Notes: generated from the sequence alone by a model not told the origin. A stretch of 40,531 nucleotides of DNA from JAADHY01 sp964428935 (GCA_964428935.1 CAYSAG010000007.1:1-40531); one strand, 5' to 3'. Counted from the first letter of the stretch, positions 7,858 to 17,145 are shown. Program-made: numbers and translations.

Positions 7858-10800
7858 ATGCGAGACGACAGCGTGTGCAACAGGGCGGTCTGGGCAACGG
7901 CCGTCCTGGCGGTCGGGACGCTGGTTGCGACGGCGCGAGCCGCTCAGCAGGAATGGACCAGCCAGTGCCTGAATCAACTGGAAGGCCAGAGGGGCGTGTG
8001 TGCGGTGCTGGTCGGACCGAGCTCCGACGCGGACGCCTTCGTACTCCGTCTGGCCGCGGCCAGTCAGCTCAAAGTTTACCTCCAGACGGCCGACCGGAAG
8101 ACGGCTGAGCGGCTTCGCCGAGCGGCTCACCGGGCGGGGCTGCTGGGGAAGCGTCTGTTCGTCGAAACCGGCTCGCTTCGTTCGGTCCACTTGGCCAACG
8201 ACCTGGCCGACTGGGTGGTCGTGTTGCCGGAGGCTGCGGGAAAGACGCCTCGGCAGGAACTGCTGCGTGTCTTGCGACCTCTGGGCACGGCCTTGCTCTC
8301 CGACGGGCGCTTGCAAAAGCCAGCCGCGCAGGGCGTCGACTACTGGAGTCACCCGTACCACGGTCCGGACAACAACCCGCTTTCTCACGACCAGCAAGCT
8401 CGTGCCCCTTACCAGACTCAGTTTCTCGCCGAGCCGCTCTTTTCACCCATGCCGCAGGTCACCGTAGCCGCTGGCGGCAAAGTCTACCGCGCCTTCGGCC
8501 ACATTGCTCACAAGGCCAACCAGAACCCCATGCTCAACACGCTCATTTGCGTCAACGCCTACAACGGGACGATTCTGTGGAAACGGCCGTTGCGGGAAGG
8601 CTTCATGATTCACCGCAACACAATGGTGGCCACACCGGACGCGTTGTATTTGGCCGACGACCAATCTTGCAAGATCATTGACCCAGACACTGGCCAGGTG
8701 CGAGACGAAATTGTCGTCCCCGAAGGGCTGTCGGACGGGCCGGTCTGGAAGTGGATGGCTCTGGTGGACGGCGTGCTCTACGCTCTGGTGGGCGGACAGG
8801 AGGTCCATGTCCGCACCGTCCGTTCGCAGACTCCCGGCCTCGGCCACTGGCCTTGGGGCATGTGGCAAGGACACGACTACAGCGACCCGAAGACGAACTT
8901 CGGCTTCGGTCGCACTTTCCTGGCCATTGACCCGAAGACGAAGAAGGTGCTGTGGTCGCACCGAGAGGCCGACTACATTGACGCTCGGGGCGTGTGCATG
9001 GGCAACGGGCGAATTTACTACTACAGCCCCGAGAAGTTCCTCGCGTGTCTGGACGCCTCGACCGGTCGGGTCGTCTGGAAAAACGACAGCCGGCAGCTGC
9101 TGGAGGCGATTGGTCCGAACGGCCGCGCTCAGCACTACGTCACCGGCTACGCGACCACGGCGTACGTCAAGTGCACGGACCGGTACGTTTTCTTTGCCGG
9201 GCCGCAACGGGCACGGCTGGTGGTCGTGAAGGCCGACACGGGCGAGCTGCTGTGGCAAAAGGAAAGCGGCAATTACCAGCTTGTGCTTCGGGACGACGCC
9301 ATTTACGCGGCCGGTCCGCAAGTTCGGAACCAGCCGAACGCCTTCACCGGTCTCAAACTGGACTACGCAACCGGCCGAGTGCTGGGGCGGCTGCCAATGC
9401 GTCGAGCCTGCACGCGGGCGACCGGCAGCGTGGACAGCATTTTCTACCGAGCCACCGGCGGCACGGTGCGTCTGGACGTCCGGACGGGCCAAGCCGAACA
9501 CATTGCTCCCATGCGACCGCCTTGCCAGGACGGCGTGGTCATTTCGGACGGCCACCTCTACTGGGGCCCGTGGATGTGTGGCTGTCAGCTTTCGCTTTAC
9601 GGTCACATTTGTCTTAGCCACGCCGCTCCGTTGCCCGGCGCCGACGAGCCTCGGCTGGCGCAGGCCGAGCAGTTGAGCGTCCAGCCGCTGTCGGTCGAGC
9701 CGGACGACTGGCCGTGCTTCCTGGGCGACAACGAGCACCGAGCGGACACCTCGGTGGCCGTCCCGTCGACGCGGCCGGAGCAAAGGTGGACGTTCACCGT
9801 TCCCGACGCCTTACCCACAGCTCCGGTTGCAGCCGGAGGCCTTTACTTCGTGGCCGACCGGAACGGCGTGGTCTACGGCTTGGACGAGGACGGCCGGTTG
9901 AAGTGGACGGCCTACACGGGCGGAGCGGTTTACTTTCCGCCGGCCGTTGCGGACGGGCGAGTCTTCGTCGGTTCGGCGGACGGCCGCGTGTACGCTTTCG
10001 AGGCGAAAACGGGACGGTGGCTCTGGTCCTTCCGAGTCGCTCCCGGACAACGCCGCATTCCCGTCTACGGCAAGCTCATTTCGACCTGGCCCGTTGCCGG
10101 CGGCGTGGTCGTGCAGAACGGAACCGTCTACGCGGCCGCTGGCCTGACCCATTACGACGGAACGTACGTCGTCGCCCTGGACGCCGCCACCGGCCGGCCG
10201 AAGTGGCAGAACGACCGCTCCGGACGTCTCTGCCCAAAGACGAACCGAGGCGTCAGTCTGCAGGGCGAGCTTTTCGTCCAAGACGGCGAACTGCGGTTCC
10301 TGGGCGGCGGCGTGTACGAATTCGCCCGGTTCGACCTGAAAACCGGCCGGTGCCTGAACGAGGTCAAAGAAGGACTCTCGTCGCAGTACCACACGGCCTT
10401 CTACGCGTACTACCCCGACTACGGCAAGTACTTGTCGCTGGACTACATGCTTCCGGACCGCAGCCTGTTGGTGTTCGACGCCAGCTACGAGGGAAGTCGC
10501 TTCAGCAACTTGGCTCGGCTGTCGCCGTTGCCGCCCGGAGCTCGCCGACCGGTCAAGCCGGCCTCGCGCTGGATGCGACTGCGCACGCCCGGCCCGCGCC
10601 AACGACCCATTTGGGCCGACCGGTCCGGACGCCGCTTCACCAGCTTCGTCGTGGCTCCCAACGCCCTGCTGGCCGCCGGACACGAAGCCCGCGACCCTCA
10701 GCGAGCCTTCGTGGTCGCCATTGACCTGAACACCGGACGCGACTTGTGGCGGCTCGACTTACCCTCGCTGGTCGTCAAGGGCGGACTGGCCGTCGACCGC

Positions 10801-10869
10801 GACGGACGCGTGGTGGCTTCCTTGGAAAACGGCCAAGTGGTCTGTTGGAGCCAGCCTGACGTTCGCTGA
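7858..10869 (+). CDS. Secreted PQQ-binding-like beta-propeller protein with N-terminal Rossmann-like domain
   Basis: ATG 7858 is chosen because GGAGGAGGA sits just upstream and a signal peptide follows (basic MRDDSVCNR, hydrophobic core to about residue 25, then ATARAAQ). The 1003-residue protein has a segment at about 38-150 (CAVLVGPSSDADAFVLRL, ending in a KTPRQELLRVLRPLGTALLS-like pattern) that resembles a class I methyltransferase fold without a clear SAM motif. From about residue 190 it carries many PQQ/quinoprotein-type blades, seen as repeats such as YNGTILWKRPL, STGRVVWKND, DTGELLWQKE, ATGRPKWQND and NTGRDLWRLD. This fits an eight-bladed or double propeller acting in the periplasm or on the surface. 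Whether it binds PQQ or is a structural/BamB-like propeller cannot be told. It stands alone, with no dehydrogenase partner nearby. Confidence 0.85.
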   Translation: MRDDSVCNRAVWATAVLAVGTLVATARAAQQEWTSQCLNQLEGQRGVCAVLVGPSSDADAFVLRLAAASQLKVYLQTADRKTAERLRRAAHRAGLLGKRLFVETGSLRSVHLANDLADWVVVLPEAAGKTPRQELLRVLRPLGTALLSDGRLQKPAAQGVDYWSHPYHGPDNNPLSHDQQARAPYQTQFLAEPLFSPMPQVTVAAGGKVYRAFGHIAHKANQNPMLNTLICVNAYNGTILWKRPLREGFMIHRNTMVATPDALYLADDQSCKIIDPDTGQVRDEIVVPEGLSDGPVWKWMALVDGVLYALVGGQEVHVRTVRSQTPGLGHWPWGMWQGHDYSDPKTNFGFGRTFLAIDPKTKKVLWSHREADYIDARGVCMGNGRIYYYSPEKFLACLDASTGRVVWKNDSRQLLEAIGPNGRAQHYVTGYATTAYVKCTDRYVFFAGPQRARLVVVKADTGELLWQKESGNYQLVLRDDAIYAAGPQVRNQPNAFTGLKLDYATGRVLGRLPMRRACTRATGSVDSIFYRATGGTVRLDVRTGQAEHIAPMRPPCQDGVVISDGHLYWGPWMCGCQLSLYGHICLSHAAPLPGADEPRLAQAEQLSVQPLSVEPDDWPCFLGDNEHRADTSVAVPSTRPEQRWTFTVPDALPTAPVAAGGLYFVADRNGVVYGLDEDGRLKWTAYTGGAVYFPPAVADGRVFVGSADGRVYAFEAKTGRWLWSFRVAPGQRRIPVYGKLISTWPVAGGVVVQNGTVYAAAGLTHYDGTYVVALDAATGRPKWQNDRSGRLCPKTNRGVSLQGELFVQDGELRFLGGGVYEFARFDLKTGRCLNEVKEGLSSQYHTAFYAYYPDYGKYLSLDYMLPDRSLLVFDASYEGSRFSNLARLSPLPPGARRPVKPASRWMRLRTPGPRQRPIWADRSGRRFTSFVVAPNALLAAGHEARDPQRAFVVAIDLNTGRDLWRLDLPSLVVKGGLAVDRDGRVVASLENGQVVCWSQPDVR

Positions 10870-11041
10870 GCAAGCCCCGCTGAGCACCACCCCCGAGGGG
10901 CCGAGAGCCACGCCGAGTCCACGACCGAGCCGACGCGGCTGCCGGTCGTTGCGCGTCCGGCGCGCCGAGCGTCCGGCCCGTCGAAGGAAGGGAGGCTGCG
11001 TGGAGCGAGTGCCTTGCTCCAACGCTTCAGCCGACGGCGGC

Positions 11042-11662
11042 TCAGTCCAGGAAGAGCAGTTCGCGCGCGTCGGCGAACGCCGTCTGCAGCGCCTGTTCGG
11101 CCAAGGGGGAACGGACCAGCCGGACAGCCGGCGAGCGGCTCCGGTCGAGGGACGCCAGCGGTCCCGTGGAACCGTCGTCCAGTCGCCAGCACGGGGCCAG
11201 GAAGTGCCGCAGGCATTCGAAGCGGCCGGTCAGCCCCTCGGCCGCCCAAACCTCACCGCTCAAGAAAAGCTGGTACGCGTACACTTCCAGCCGTTGCCAC
11301 GGAAGGTCGGCCGAGGCCCCTTGCCAAAGACGCGAGAGCCGGTCGGGCCCGTCCGCCGAAACCGCCGGGTTCACCAACAGGTCGACTGCGTTCCACGGGC
11401 AGACGGCCAACGTGAAACGCGAACTGCTGGCCTGCGGAACCCGGTAGCAAAGCTGACAGCCAATGCAGCGCGAGGTGTCGACTTGGTGGTAGCTTTCGGT
11501 CGGGAAGGGACTGGGGACTTCGAAAATGCAGTCCACCGGACACAGCGTCGCACAGGCTTGGCACGACGTGCACAGGTCTTTGTCAATGACGGCCACCAGC
11601 CGCGGTTCTTTCTTCCGCTCGGCCGCCCGACGCGAAAAGTAGCTCTCAACCGACGCGGTCAT
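11042..11662 (-). CDS. 4Fe-4S ferredoxin-type protein with C-terminal extension
   Basis: The 206-residue protein has two cysteine clusters. The first is canonical: Cys31, Cys34, Cys37 and Cys41 in CTSCQACATLCPVDC. The second has Cys66, Cys69 and Cys72 (CIGCQLC), but the fourth ligand, Cys88 in VCPW, comes after 15 residues instead of the usual three. It should carry one or two 4Fe-4S clusters and move electrons in the cytoplasm. The last 110 residues are not ferredoxin-like and I do not recognise them. The PQQ-propeller gene ends 172 bases away and converges with it. No partner enzyme is adjacent, so the redox pathway is unknown. Confidence 0.85.
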   Translation of the reverse strand: MTASVESYFSRRAAERKKEPRLVAVIDKDLCTSCQACATLCPVDCIFEVPSPFPTESYHQVDTSRCIGCQLCYRVPQASSSRFTLAVCPWNAVDLLVNPAVSADGPDRLSRLWQGASADLPWQRLEVYAYQLFLSGEVWAAEGLTGRFECLRHFLAPCWRLDDGSTGPLASLDRSRSPAVRLVRSPLAEQALQTAFADARELLFLD

Positions 11663-12577
11663 GGCTCACAGCAAACCCAAGCACGCTCCACAAGGACGGC
11701 GGTCCGGACTGGGACGGCGGCGAGGTCTCGAGCGTTTTGGCCGAGCCGTTCCGACCGACGGCCCACTCTCGCCGCTCTCAACACAACCTCGCGGACGCAA
11801 CGCAAGACGACGCTGCGGTGCGGACCGAACTGGCCGGCCACGCCGCCCGGACAGTCAGACCAGCGTACGCGACGAACGGTTCGGCGTCCAGGCAGGCCCA
11901 GCGAACTCGGCGCACCGTCCGCGCCGTCTGGCCGGGTTGGGCGAACCTCCGATTCTGCGCGGCCGGGCGTCGAGCAGCTCGGCGTCGCCACCGTCAGCGT
12001 GAAGACGCCCGCTTCACTTCGGGCAAGAACGGCCCCAAGCGTTCCCGTTGGAGAAGCCTGGACGCGTGCGTTACAATTCTGCACGGACGCTCGCTGACCG
12101 ACGCTGCTTTTCCCGGCCGGGGTGGGCGTTGGGGGAAAGCAGCGGCGGTTTGCGGGGGCGTTGGTGGTGGTCGGCCGGTCGGGGAGAAACGTCGCTGCTT
12201 GTCGCGGTCCGCGTCCGACCAGCTCGGTGAAGACGCGGGCTGCTTGCTGGTGAATGCGGAACGACGGGCCGTCTCCGGCGCCCGTCTCAGCGTCGCGCTG
12301 GCCAACACGAACCTCCGGCCGGAAAACGCCGCAACGACCTGAGGTACGCCGACACGGGCTTCTCCCTTGTGTTGGGCTCGACGTCTGGTCGAGGCGGCCC
12401 TCGCTTTCCTTTCCGGCGACGCTGGTCTTCTTGCCGAAACAGGTGGGAAGCGAGCGTGTTGGTGGGCGGGCGGCGGTCGGCGAGCGGAGCGTCGGCCGGC
12501 GCAACTCGTGTCGACCTCAACGGCTCCAGCAACGTCAGCGACTCAAACGGAAAGGACCCGAGAAAAGGAGAACGTTC
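11663..12577. other. Long intergenic region between ferredoxin and infA
   Basis: This 915-base GC-rich region separates the divergent ferredoxin and infA genes. Open frames in it are rich in Arg/Pro/Ala and have no recognisable domain. Apart from a candidate promoter at 12048-12077, I see no RNA gene, repeat or small conserved peptide. Confidence 0.5.
12048..12077 (+). promoter_or_regulatory. Candidate sigma70-like promoter upstream of infA-rnhA
   Basis: TTGGAG at 12048-12053 and TACAAT at 12072-12077 are 18 bases apart, matching 4 of 6 and 5 of 6 consensus positions. It faces infA, whose start is 500 bases downstream, so it could also be fortuitous. Confidence 0.35.
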
Positions 12578-12796
12578 ATGCCGAAAGAAGAACCCATTGA
12601 AGCAGAAGGCACGGTCATTGAGGCGTTGGCCAACACTCAGTTTCGCGTGAAGCTGGACAACGGACACGTCCTGCTGGCTCACGTCGCCGGCAAAATGCGC
12701 AAGCACTTCATTCGCATTGTGCCCGGCGACCGTGTGGTCGTCGAAATTTCGCCGTACGACATTAACCGCGGCCGCATTGTTTACCGCGAGCGTTGA
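12578..12796 (+). CDS. infA: Translation initiation factor IF-1
   Basis: The 72-residue protein is the normal length for IF-1 and consists of one S1/OB-fold domain. It starts MPKEEPIEAEGTVIEAL and holds the family-typical LDNGHVLLAHVAGKMRKHFI and GDRVVVEISPYD segments, ending GRIVYRER. IF-1 binds the A site of the 30S subunit and assists IF-2 and IF-3 in initiation. ATG 12578 is fixed by AAGGAG at 12565-12570; an open frame extending upstream to 12254 is not part of the gene. The RNase H gene follows after 40 bases, so the two are probably co-transcribed. Confidence 0.97.
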   Translation: MPKEEPIEAEGTVIEALANTQFRVKLDNGHVLLAHVAGKMRKHFIRIVPGDRVVVEISPYDINRGRIVYRER

Positions 12797-12836
12797 CGCG
12801 CACCCACGTCGACGCTCGGCACAGGCGGAATGGATC

Positions 12837-13316
12837 ATGTCCGAGCCGTCTTCGCGACCGTTGCCTGAAGTGCAGCTCTTCACCGACGGGGCCTGCAAAG
12901 GAAACCCTGGTCCGGGAGGGTGGGCTTGGTTGTTGCGCCACGTTCCGACGGGAACAACGAAGACCGGCTCCGGCGGTGAGCCGCTGACGACCAACAACCG
13001 AATGGAGCTGCTGGCTGTCATTAACGGCCTGAAGGCGCTCCGGCGCCGAGCGCGAGTGGAAGTCGTCACCGACAGCACTTACGTGGCGAAAGGCTGTTCC
13101 GAATGGCTGCCGGCTTGGAAAAAGCAGGGCTGGCGGCGACGTCAGGGAGGCCGGTGGAAGCCAATCAGGAACGCCGAGCTCTGGAAGGAACTCGACCGCT
13201 TGCTCTCCAAACACGACGTCACGTTCACGCTGGTCCGCGGTCACAGCGGCCACCCGGAAAACGAATTGTGCGACCAGCTGGCCGTGGCCGAGGCGGAACG
13301 GTTCGCTCGACCGTGA
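12837..13316 (+). CDS. rnhA: Ribonuclease HI
   Basis: The 159-residue protein (start ATG 12837, MSEPSSRPLPEVQ) matches ribonuclease HI in length and motifs. The four carboxylates are in FTDGACKGNPGPGGW, RMELLAVINGL, VVTDSTYVAKG and ENELCDQLA, and the helpful histidine lies in VRGHSGHPEN. It also has the basic handle region (KKQGWRRRQGGRWKP) that contacts RNA-DNA hybrids in the E. coli-type enzyme. It cleaves the RNA strand of RNA/DNA hybrids in the cytoplasm. It lies 40 bases after infA. Confidence 0.96.
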   Translation: MSEPSSRPLPEVQLFTDGACKGNPGPGGWAWLLRHVPTGTTKTGSGGEPLTTNNRMELLAVINGLKALRRRARVEVVTDSTYVAKGCSEWLPAWKKQGWRRRQGGRWKPIRNAELWKELDRLLSKHDVTFTLVRGHSGHPENELCDQLAVAEAERFARP

Positions 13317-13522
13317 AGCCCCAGAGCCCTGCACGCCGTTCGTCCCTTCTCACTTGCCGTTGGTTCGCCGCCGTCTCGCACTGCCCCGACCACCGGTGTT
13401 TCCGCGCCGACGGCCTGCGCCGCCCCATTGACCCTCTGCCGACGCCGACAACCGAACCGGGCTTTCCGCAACCAACTTCCGCGGCCAGACGACCCAGCGT
13501 CGCGAAACGGCGGCCCCGCTCG

Positions 13523-14896
13523 TCACTTCCCAATGCAAAACTTGCTGAAAATGCGGTCCAGAATGTCGTCCGTGTAGACTTCGCCGAGCACTTTGCCGAG
13601 CTCGTCCAAAGCCTCGCGCAGTTCCACGGCAATGACTTCGTCGCCCCAGTCAGACTGAGCGGCCTCCAGTGCGCGCTGCAACGCCTCGACCGCTCCGGCC
13701 AGCGAGTCCCGACACCGAGCGGCCGTCGTGCCCAGCATTCGCCGCTCGCCCGCCTCGGTGCCGGTGAGTCGCTCCGCCAGCACGCGGCGCAGACGGTCCA
13801 GTCCCTCACCACAGACCGCGCTGACCACAAGCCCTTCGGGCCTGGGAGCGGTTGGAGCCAGTCGGTCGCTTTTCGTCCAAACACGGACGGCCAACGCGTC
13901 GGACTCGGCCAGCCGCCGCCACTCGGCCTCGTCTTGCCGGCGCGTCGGCTGGTCGGCGTCGAGGGCCGAGCACCAAAGGACCAGGTCGGCCTGCTGCAAC
14001 TGCTGACGGCGAAGCTGTTGAGCGGTCTGCACCAAACGGTCGCGGGAGCTCTCCCGTCCCGCCGTGTCGACCAACTCGACGTCCACGCCCTCCAGTTCCA
14101 GCGGCTCGACCAGGTAGTCACGCGTCGTCCCTTCGGTCGGCGACACCAGAGCGGCCGGACGGCCCAACAAGGCGTTGAACAGCGTGCTCTTGCCCGCGTT
14201 CGGCAAACCCGCCAACACAACCCGCCAGCACACGGTCGAGCGAATTCGGCTGGACGCTTCTTCCAAGAGCTGACGGAGCGTTTCGCTGCACCGCTGGATT
14301 CGAGCAACTAGCGTGGGACGGTCAATGAACTGAATGTCCTCGTCGGCAAAGTCCAGGCCCGCCTCCAAGTCGGCCAGCAGCTCGAGCAGCTCCTGTCGCA
14401 ACGACGCCACGCGTCCCGAAACGCTTCCGGCCAACTGCTGCAGGGCCGTTCTGAGCTCTTCCTGGGTTCGCGCGTTGACAACGCCCAGTACGGCCTCGGC
14501 CTGAACCAGGTCAATTCGCCCGGAAAGGAACGCACGCAGCGTAAACTCGCCCGGTTCGGCCGGACGGGCACCGCTGCGAAACAGACGCTCGAGCAACGCT
14601 TCGACCAGCGGCGGCGAGCCCCACGTGTGGAGCTCGGCCATTGGTTGGCCTGTGTAACTTCGCCGCGTCGGCCACAAGTAGACGTCGACGGGCAGCGAAG
14701 CGGCACAGCCGGGAACAACAAAGCGGGCCGGCACCCGCTGAGGTCGACGAACGGCGGAAAGGGCGTCGTCGTCCACCTGCAGCGACCGCGCCAAGACCTC
14801 TCGCACCGCCGGACCGCTCACTCGAACAATGCTCCGGGCCGCACCGCCCGGAGCCGAAGCCAAAGCGGCAATTGTGTCGTCGAGCTCGAGCTTCAT
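13523..14896 (-). CDS. mnmE: tRNA uridine-5-carboxymethylaminomethyl modification GTPase MnmE
   Basis: The 457-residue protein starts at ATG 14896 (MKLELDDTIAALASAPGG), the usual MnmE opening; the upstream in-frame extension is unlikely. It has the tetrahydrofolate-binding N-terminal domain, with LHTWGSPPLVEALLERL in place of the usual CHGG-type segment. A helical domain follows, then an inserted G domain with P-loop GLPNAGKST (230-238), G3 DTAG (277-280) and a TKSD G4 box. The C-terminus ends in CIGK, the diagnostic MnmE motif whose cysteine is needed for tRNA modification. With MnmG it forms the cmnm5U34 modification of wobble uridines. It is the last gene of an apparent operon, 84 bases after mntP. 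The cysteine desulfurase two genes upstream could supply sulfur for 2-thiolation of the same uridine. Confidence 0.96.
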   Translation of the reverse strand: MKLELDDTIAALASAPGGAARSIVRVSGPAVREVLARSLQVDDDALSAVRRPQRVPARFVVPGCAASLPVDVYLWPTRRSYTGQPMAELHTWGSPPLVEALLERLFRSGARPAEPGEFTLRAFLSGRIDLVQAEAVLGVVNARTQEELRTALQQLAGSVSGRVASLRQELLELLADLEAGLDFADEDIQFIDRPTLVARIQRCSETLRQLLEEASSRIRSTVCWRVVLAGLPNAGKSTLFNALLGRPAALVSPTEGTTRDYLVEPLELEGVDVELVDTAGRESSRDRLVQTAQQLRRQQLQQADLVLWCSALDADQPTRRQDEAEWRRLAESDALAVRVWTKSDRLAPTAPRPEGLVVSAVCGEGLDRLRRVLAERLTGTEAGERRMLGTTAARCRDSLAGAVEALQRALEAAQSDWGDEVIAVELREALDELGKVLGEVYTDDILDRIFSKFCIGK

Positions 14897-14980
14897 TTGG
14901 CAGACCGCGTCTTTCGGTTTCGTTCGGTGCGCCGGCGGGCCCGCGTCTTGCCTCAGCCGTGGCACGGACCGGCGAGCTGC

Positions 14981-15550
14981 CTACAGCAGCGTGTGCTCGA
15001 CCAGCACCTTCAGTCCAATGGCAATCAGCACCGCGCCGCCCAACACTTCGGCCGTTCCGCGCACCGACCGGCCGACGCGTGACGCCAACAGCACCCCCAA
15101 CGTGCTCAAGGCCGCCGCCACCAGCCCAATGACCACGGCTGGCACCCAAATGGACAGGCCGAGCAGCGACAGGCTGAGTCCGACGGCCAAGGCGTCCAAA
15201 CTGGTCGCCACAGACAGTCCCACCAGCGTCAGTCCGCGAGTGGGGTCTTTTCCGTCGCGGAGCTCGGCCGGCCGACGGCTTTCCCACACCATTCGGCCGC
15301 CCAAGAAGCCCAGCAAGCCGAAAGCCACCCAGTGGTCGACGCTCTGCAGCGTCGAGGCGAACTGCCGTCCGGCCGACCACCCCAGGACGGGCATGAGAAA
15401 CTGAAACAGCCCGAAGTGGAAGGCCAGTCGAAACACGTGCCGTCCGGTCACCTCGGGCACGACCACTCCGGCCGCCGCCGACACGGCAAACGCGTCGGCA
15501 GCCAACGCCACGGCCAGACCAATCAGCTCCACCCAGCTCAACCTGTCCAC
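14981..15550 (-). CDS. mntP: Manganese efflux pump MntP-like
   Basis: This 189-residue protein has six predicted transmembrane helices in two related halves. Each half carries the acidic signature of the MntP/YebN family: ALAADAFAVSAA in helix 1 and ATSLDALAVGLSL in helix 4, the two Asp residues linked to metal transport. Length and motif spacing match MntP. The family exports Mn(II) across the inner membrane. It sits between cysteine desulfurase (69 bases upstream) and mnmE (84 bases downstream), suggesting co-transcription. I see no mntP riboswitch ahead of it. Confidence 0.9.
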   Translation of the reverse strand: MDRLSWVELIGLAVALAADAFAVSAAAGVVVPEVTGRHVFRLAFHFGLFQFLMPVLGWSAGRQFASTLQSVDHWVAFGLLGFLGGRMVWESRRPAELRDGKDPTRGLTLVGLSVATSLDALAVGLSLSLLGLSIWVPAVVIGLVAAALSTLGVLLASRVGRSVRGTAEVLGGAVLIAIGLKVLVEHTLL

Positions 15551-15619
15551 TCCCCGGTCTGTCGGCGTCGCTTTCAGCCGAGCCGTCCGGCCCGCGACGG
15601 CCGTTTGCTTGCGGACCCG

Positions 15620-16795
15620 TCAGCCGAGTGCGGGGCCCGACGGCCGGAGGCTCCGAAGACGCCGCACCACGTCGACCACTTCCGCCGCCGCCCGGTCGAT
15701 TTCTTCGGCCGTCGTCCAGCGTCCCAGCCCGAACCGCAAACTGGCCCGGCACAAGGCTTCGCTCAGTCCCATCGACCGAAGTACGTGACTCGGGCCCGGG
15801 TCGGCAGTCGAACAGGCCGAGCCGGAACTGACGGCCACGCCGCGAAGCTGAGCGACCAGCGCGTCGCCGTCCACGCCTTCGAAGCTCACGTTCAAGTTCC
15901 CCGCCAGCCGCTCCGTCGGGTGGCCGTTCAGCCGCACCCCGTCCAGCTCGTTGCTCAGCCTCGTCCACAGCCGGTCTCGTAGTTGCCGCAACCGAGCGGC
16001 CTCTTCGGGCATTTCTTCCGCAGCAATTTCACAGCACCGGCCGAAACCGACAATCAGCGGCACAGGCAGCGTGCCGCTGCGGAACCGGTTCTCGTGCCCG
16101 CCGCCGTCCAGCAACGGCTCCAGCCGAACCGGCCGGACGCCCCGTCGAACCACAAGCGCCCCGACCCCTTTCGGCCCGTACATTTTGTGAGCGCTGACAC
16201 TGAGCAGGTCCACCGGCACCTGCCGCAAGTCGACCGGCAGTTTGCCGACGGCCTGAGCGGCGTCGCAGTGAAACACCACTCCGCGACTTCGACACACCCG
16301 CCCAATGGCCTCCACGTCACTCAGCGTTCCCACTTCGTTGTTGGCCCACATGACCGACACCAGCACCGTGTGCGGCTGAATGGCGTCGGCCACCTGTTGC
16401 GGGTCGACGCGGCCGTAGCGGTCGACGGGCAAGACGGTCAGCTGGTAGCCTTCCCGCTGCAGGCGTCGAGCGGGGTCGAGCACCGCACGGTGCTCGGCCG
16501 CCGTGGTGACCAGGTGACTGCCCGGCCGGCTGGCTCGCAAAACCCCTTTCAGCGCCAAGTTGTTCGACTCGGTCGCCCCGCTGGTGAAAACCACCTCCCG
16601 CGGCTCCGCTCCCACCAACGCCGCCACCTGCTGCCGAGCCCGCTCGACGGCGTCCCGAGCCTCCCAGCCGAAAACGTGGTTAATGCTCGACGCGTTGCCG
16701 AACTTCTCGCTGAAGTACGGCAGCATGGCTTGCAACACCCGCGGGTCGACCGGAGTCGTCGCGTGGTGGTCCAGGTAAATGGGACGCTGGTTCAT
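15620..16795 (-). CDS. Cysteine desulfurase (IscS/NifS type)
   Basis: The 391-residue enzyme starts at ATG 16795 (MNQRPIYLDHHATTPVDPRV). An in-frame extension to 16987 is read from dispersed repeat DNA and is rejected. PLP binds Lys204 in SVSAHKMYGPKG; the cofactor-proximal FTSGATESNNLAL and HCDAAQAVGKLPVDL are present. The sulfur-carrying cysteine is Cys328 in VSSGSACSTADPGPSHVL, within the long loop typical of group I (IscS/NifS) enzymes. It takes sulfur from L-cysteine for Fe-S cluster assembly and tRNA thiolation. No IscU or other Fe-S scaffold is adjacent. It heads the apparent operon with mntP and mnmE. Confidence 0.95.
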   Translation of the reverse strand: MNQRPIYLDHHATTPVDPRVLQAMLPYFSEKFGNASSINHVFGWEARDAVERARQQVAALVGAEPREVVFTSGATESNNLALKGVLRASRPGSHLVTTAAEHRAVLDPARRLQREGYQLTVLPVDRYGRVDPQQVADAIQPHTVLVSVMWANNEVGTLSDVEAIGRVCRSRGVVFHCDAAQAVGKLPVDLRQVPVDLLSVSAHKMYGPKGVGALVVRRGVRPVRLEPLLDGGGHENRFRSGTLPVPLIVGFGRCCEIAAEEMPEEAARLRQLRDRLWTRLSNELDGVRLNGHPTERLAGNLNVSFEGVDGDALVAQLRGVAVSSGSACSTADPGPSHVLRSMGLSEALCRASLRFGLGRWTTAEEIDRAAAEVVDVVRRLRSLRPSGPALG

Positions 16796-16833
16796 TGGCG
16801 TTGGTCTCGTTTGACTTCGACACTGTCCGACAC

Positions 16834-16900
16834 GGCCACGACGGAGCGCGGCCCTCCGGAAACGGACGCGGCCACGACGGAGCGTGGCCCTCCGGAAACG
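16834..16900. repeat. Two tandem copies of a 36-bp-period palindromic repeat (family A)
   Basis: The core GGCCACGACGGAGCG, with the continuation YGGCCCTCCGGAAACG, starts at 16834 and 16870, a period of 36. GGCCAC pairs with GTGGCC in the second copy to form a hairpin; the first copy carries GCGGCC instead. The same unit returns at 17229. Confidence 0.9.
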
Positions 16901-16974
16901 ACAACGAACCGGTGTGGTCCTCCGACGCGCCGGACCAACGCGGTTCGCTCGGGTCTCCGGCGGTTTGCCGCGCC

Positions 16975-17008
16975 GGTGGGCGGCCACAAGGGCCGCCCCT
17001 ACGGTTCG
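16975..17008. repeat. Palindromic repeat of family C
   Basis: GGGCGGCC and GGCCGCCC flank a short ACAAG-type loop, giving an 8-bp perfect stem followed by CTACGG. I recognise this word as a dispersed element common in planctomycete-like genomes, but only one copy lies in this window. Confidence 0.6.
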
Positions 17009-17068
17009 GACGCCGCCCCGCGTCCCCGCGTCCCGCGTCCCGAATTCCGCAGTCGCGGGCCAGTAAGC

Positions 17069-17145
17069 CGAAGGCGCTAGCCTCGGGCCGGTTACCCGCA
17101 GGCGCTAGCCTCGGGCTTGTCAGGCGCAGGCGCTAACCTCGGGCC
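17069..17145. repeat. Three tandem copies of a 28-bp-period repeat (family B)
   Basis: The word AGGCGCTAGCCTCGGG starts at 17072, 17100 and 17128 (third copy AGGCGCTAACCTCGGG), an exact 28-base period. Each contains the partial palindrome GGCGCTAGCC. The units differ in the bases between cores. Confidence 0.9.

Noticed and set aside
16796..16987. Possible N-terminal extension of cysteine desulfurase
   Set aside because: The extension is Arg-rich translation of the family A and C repeats, and the true start at 16795 matches the family.
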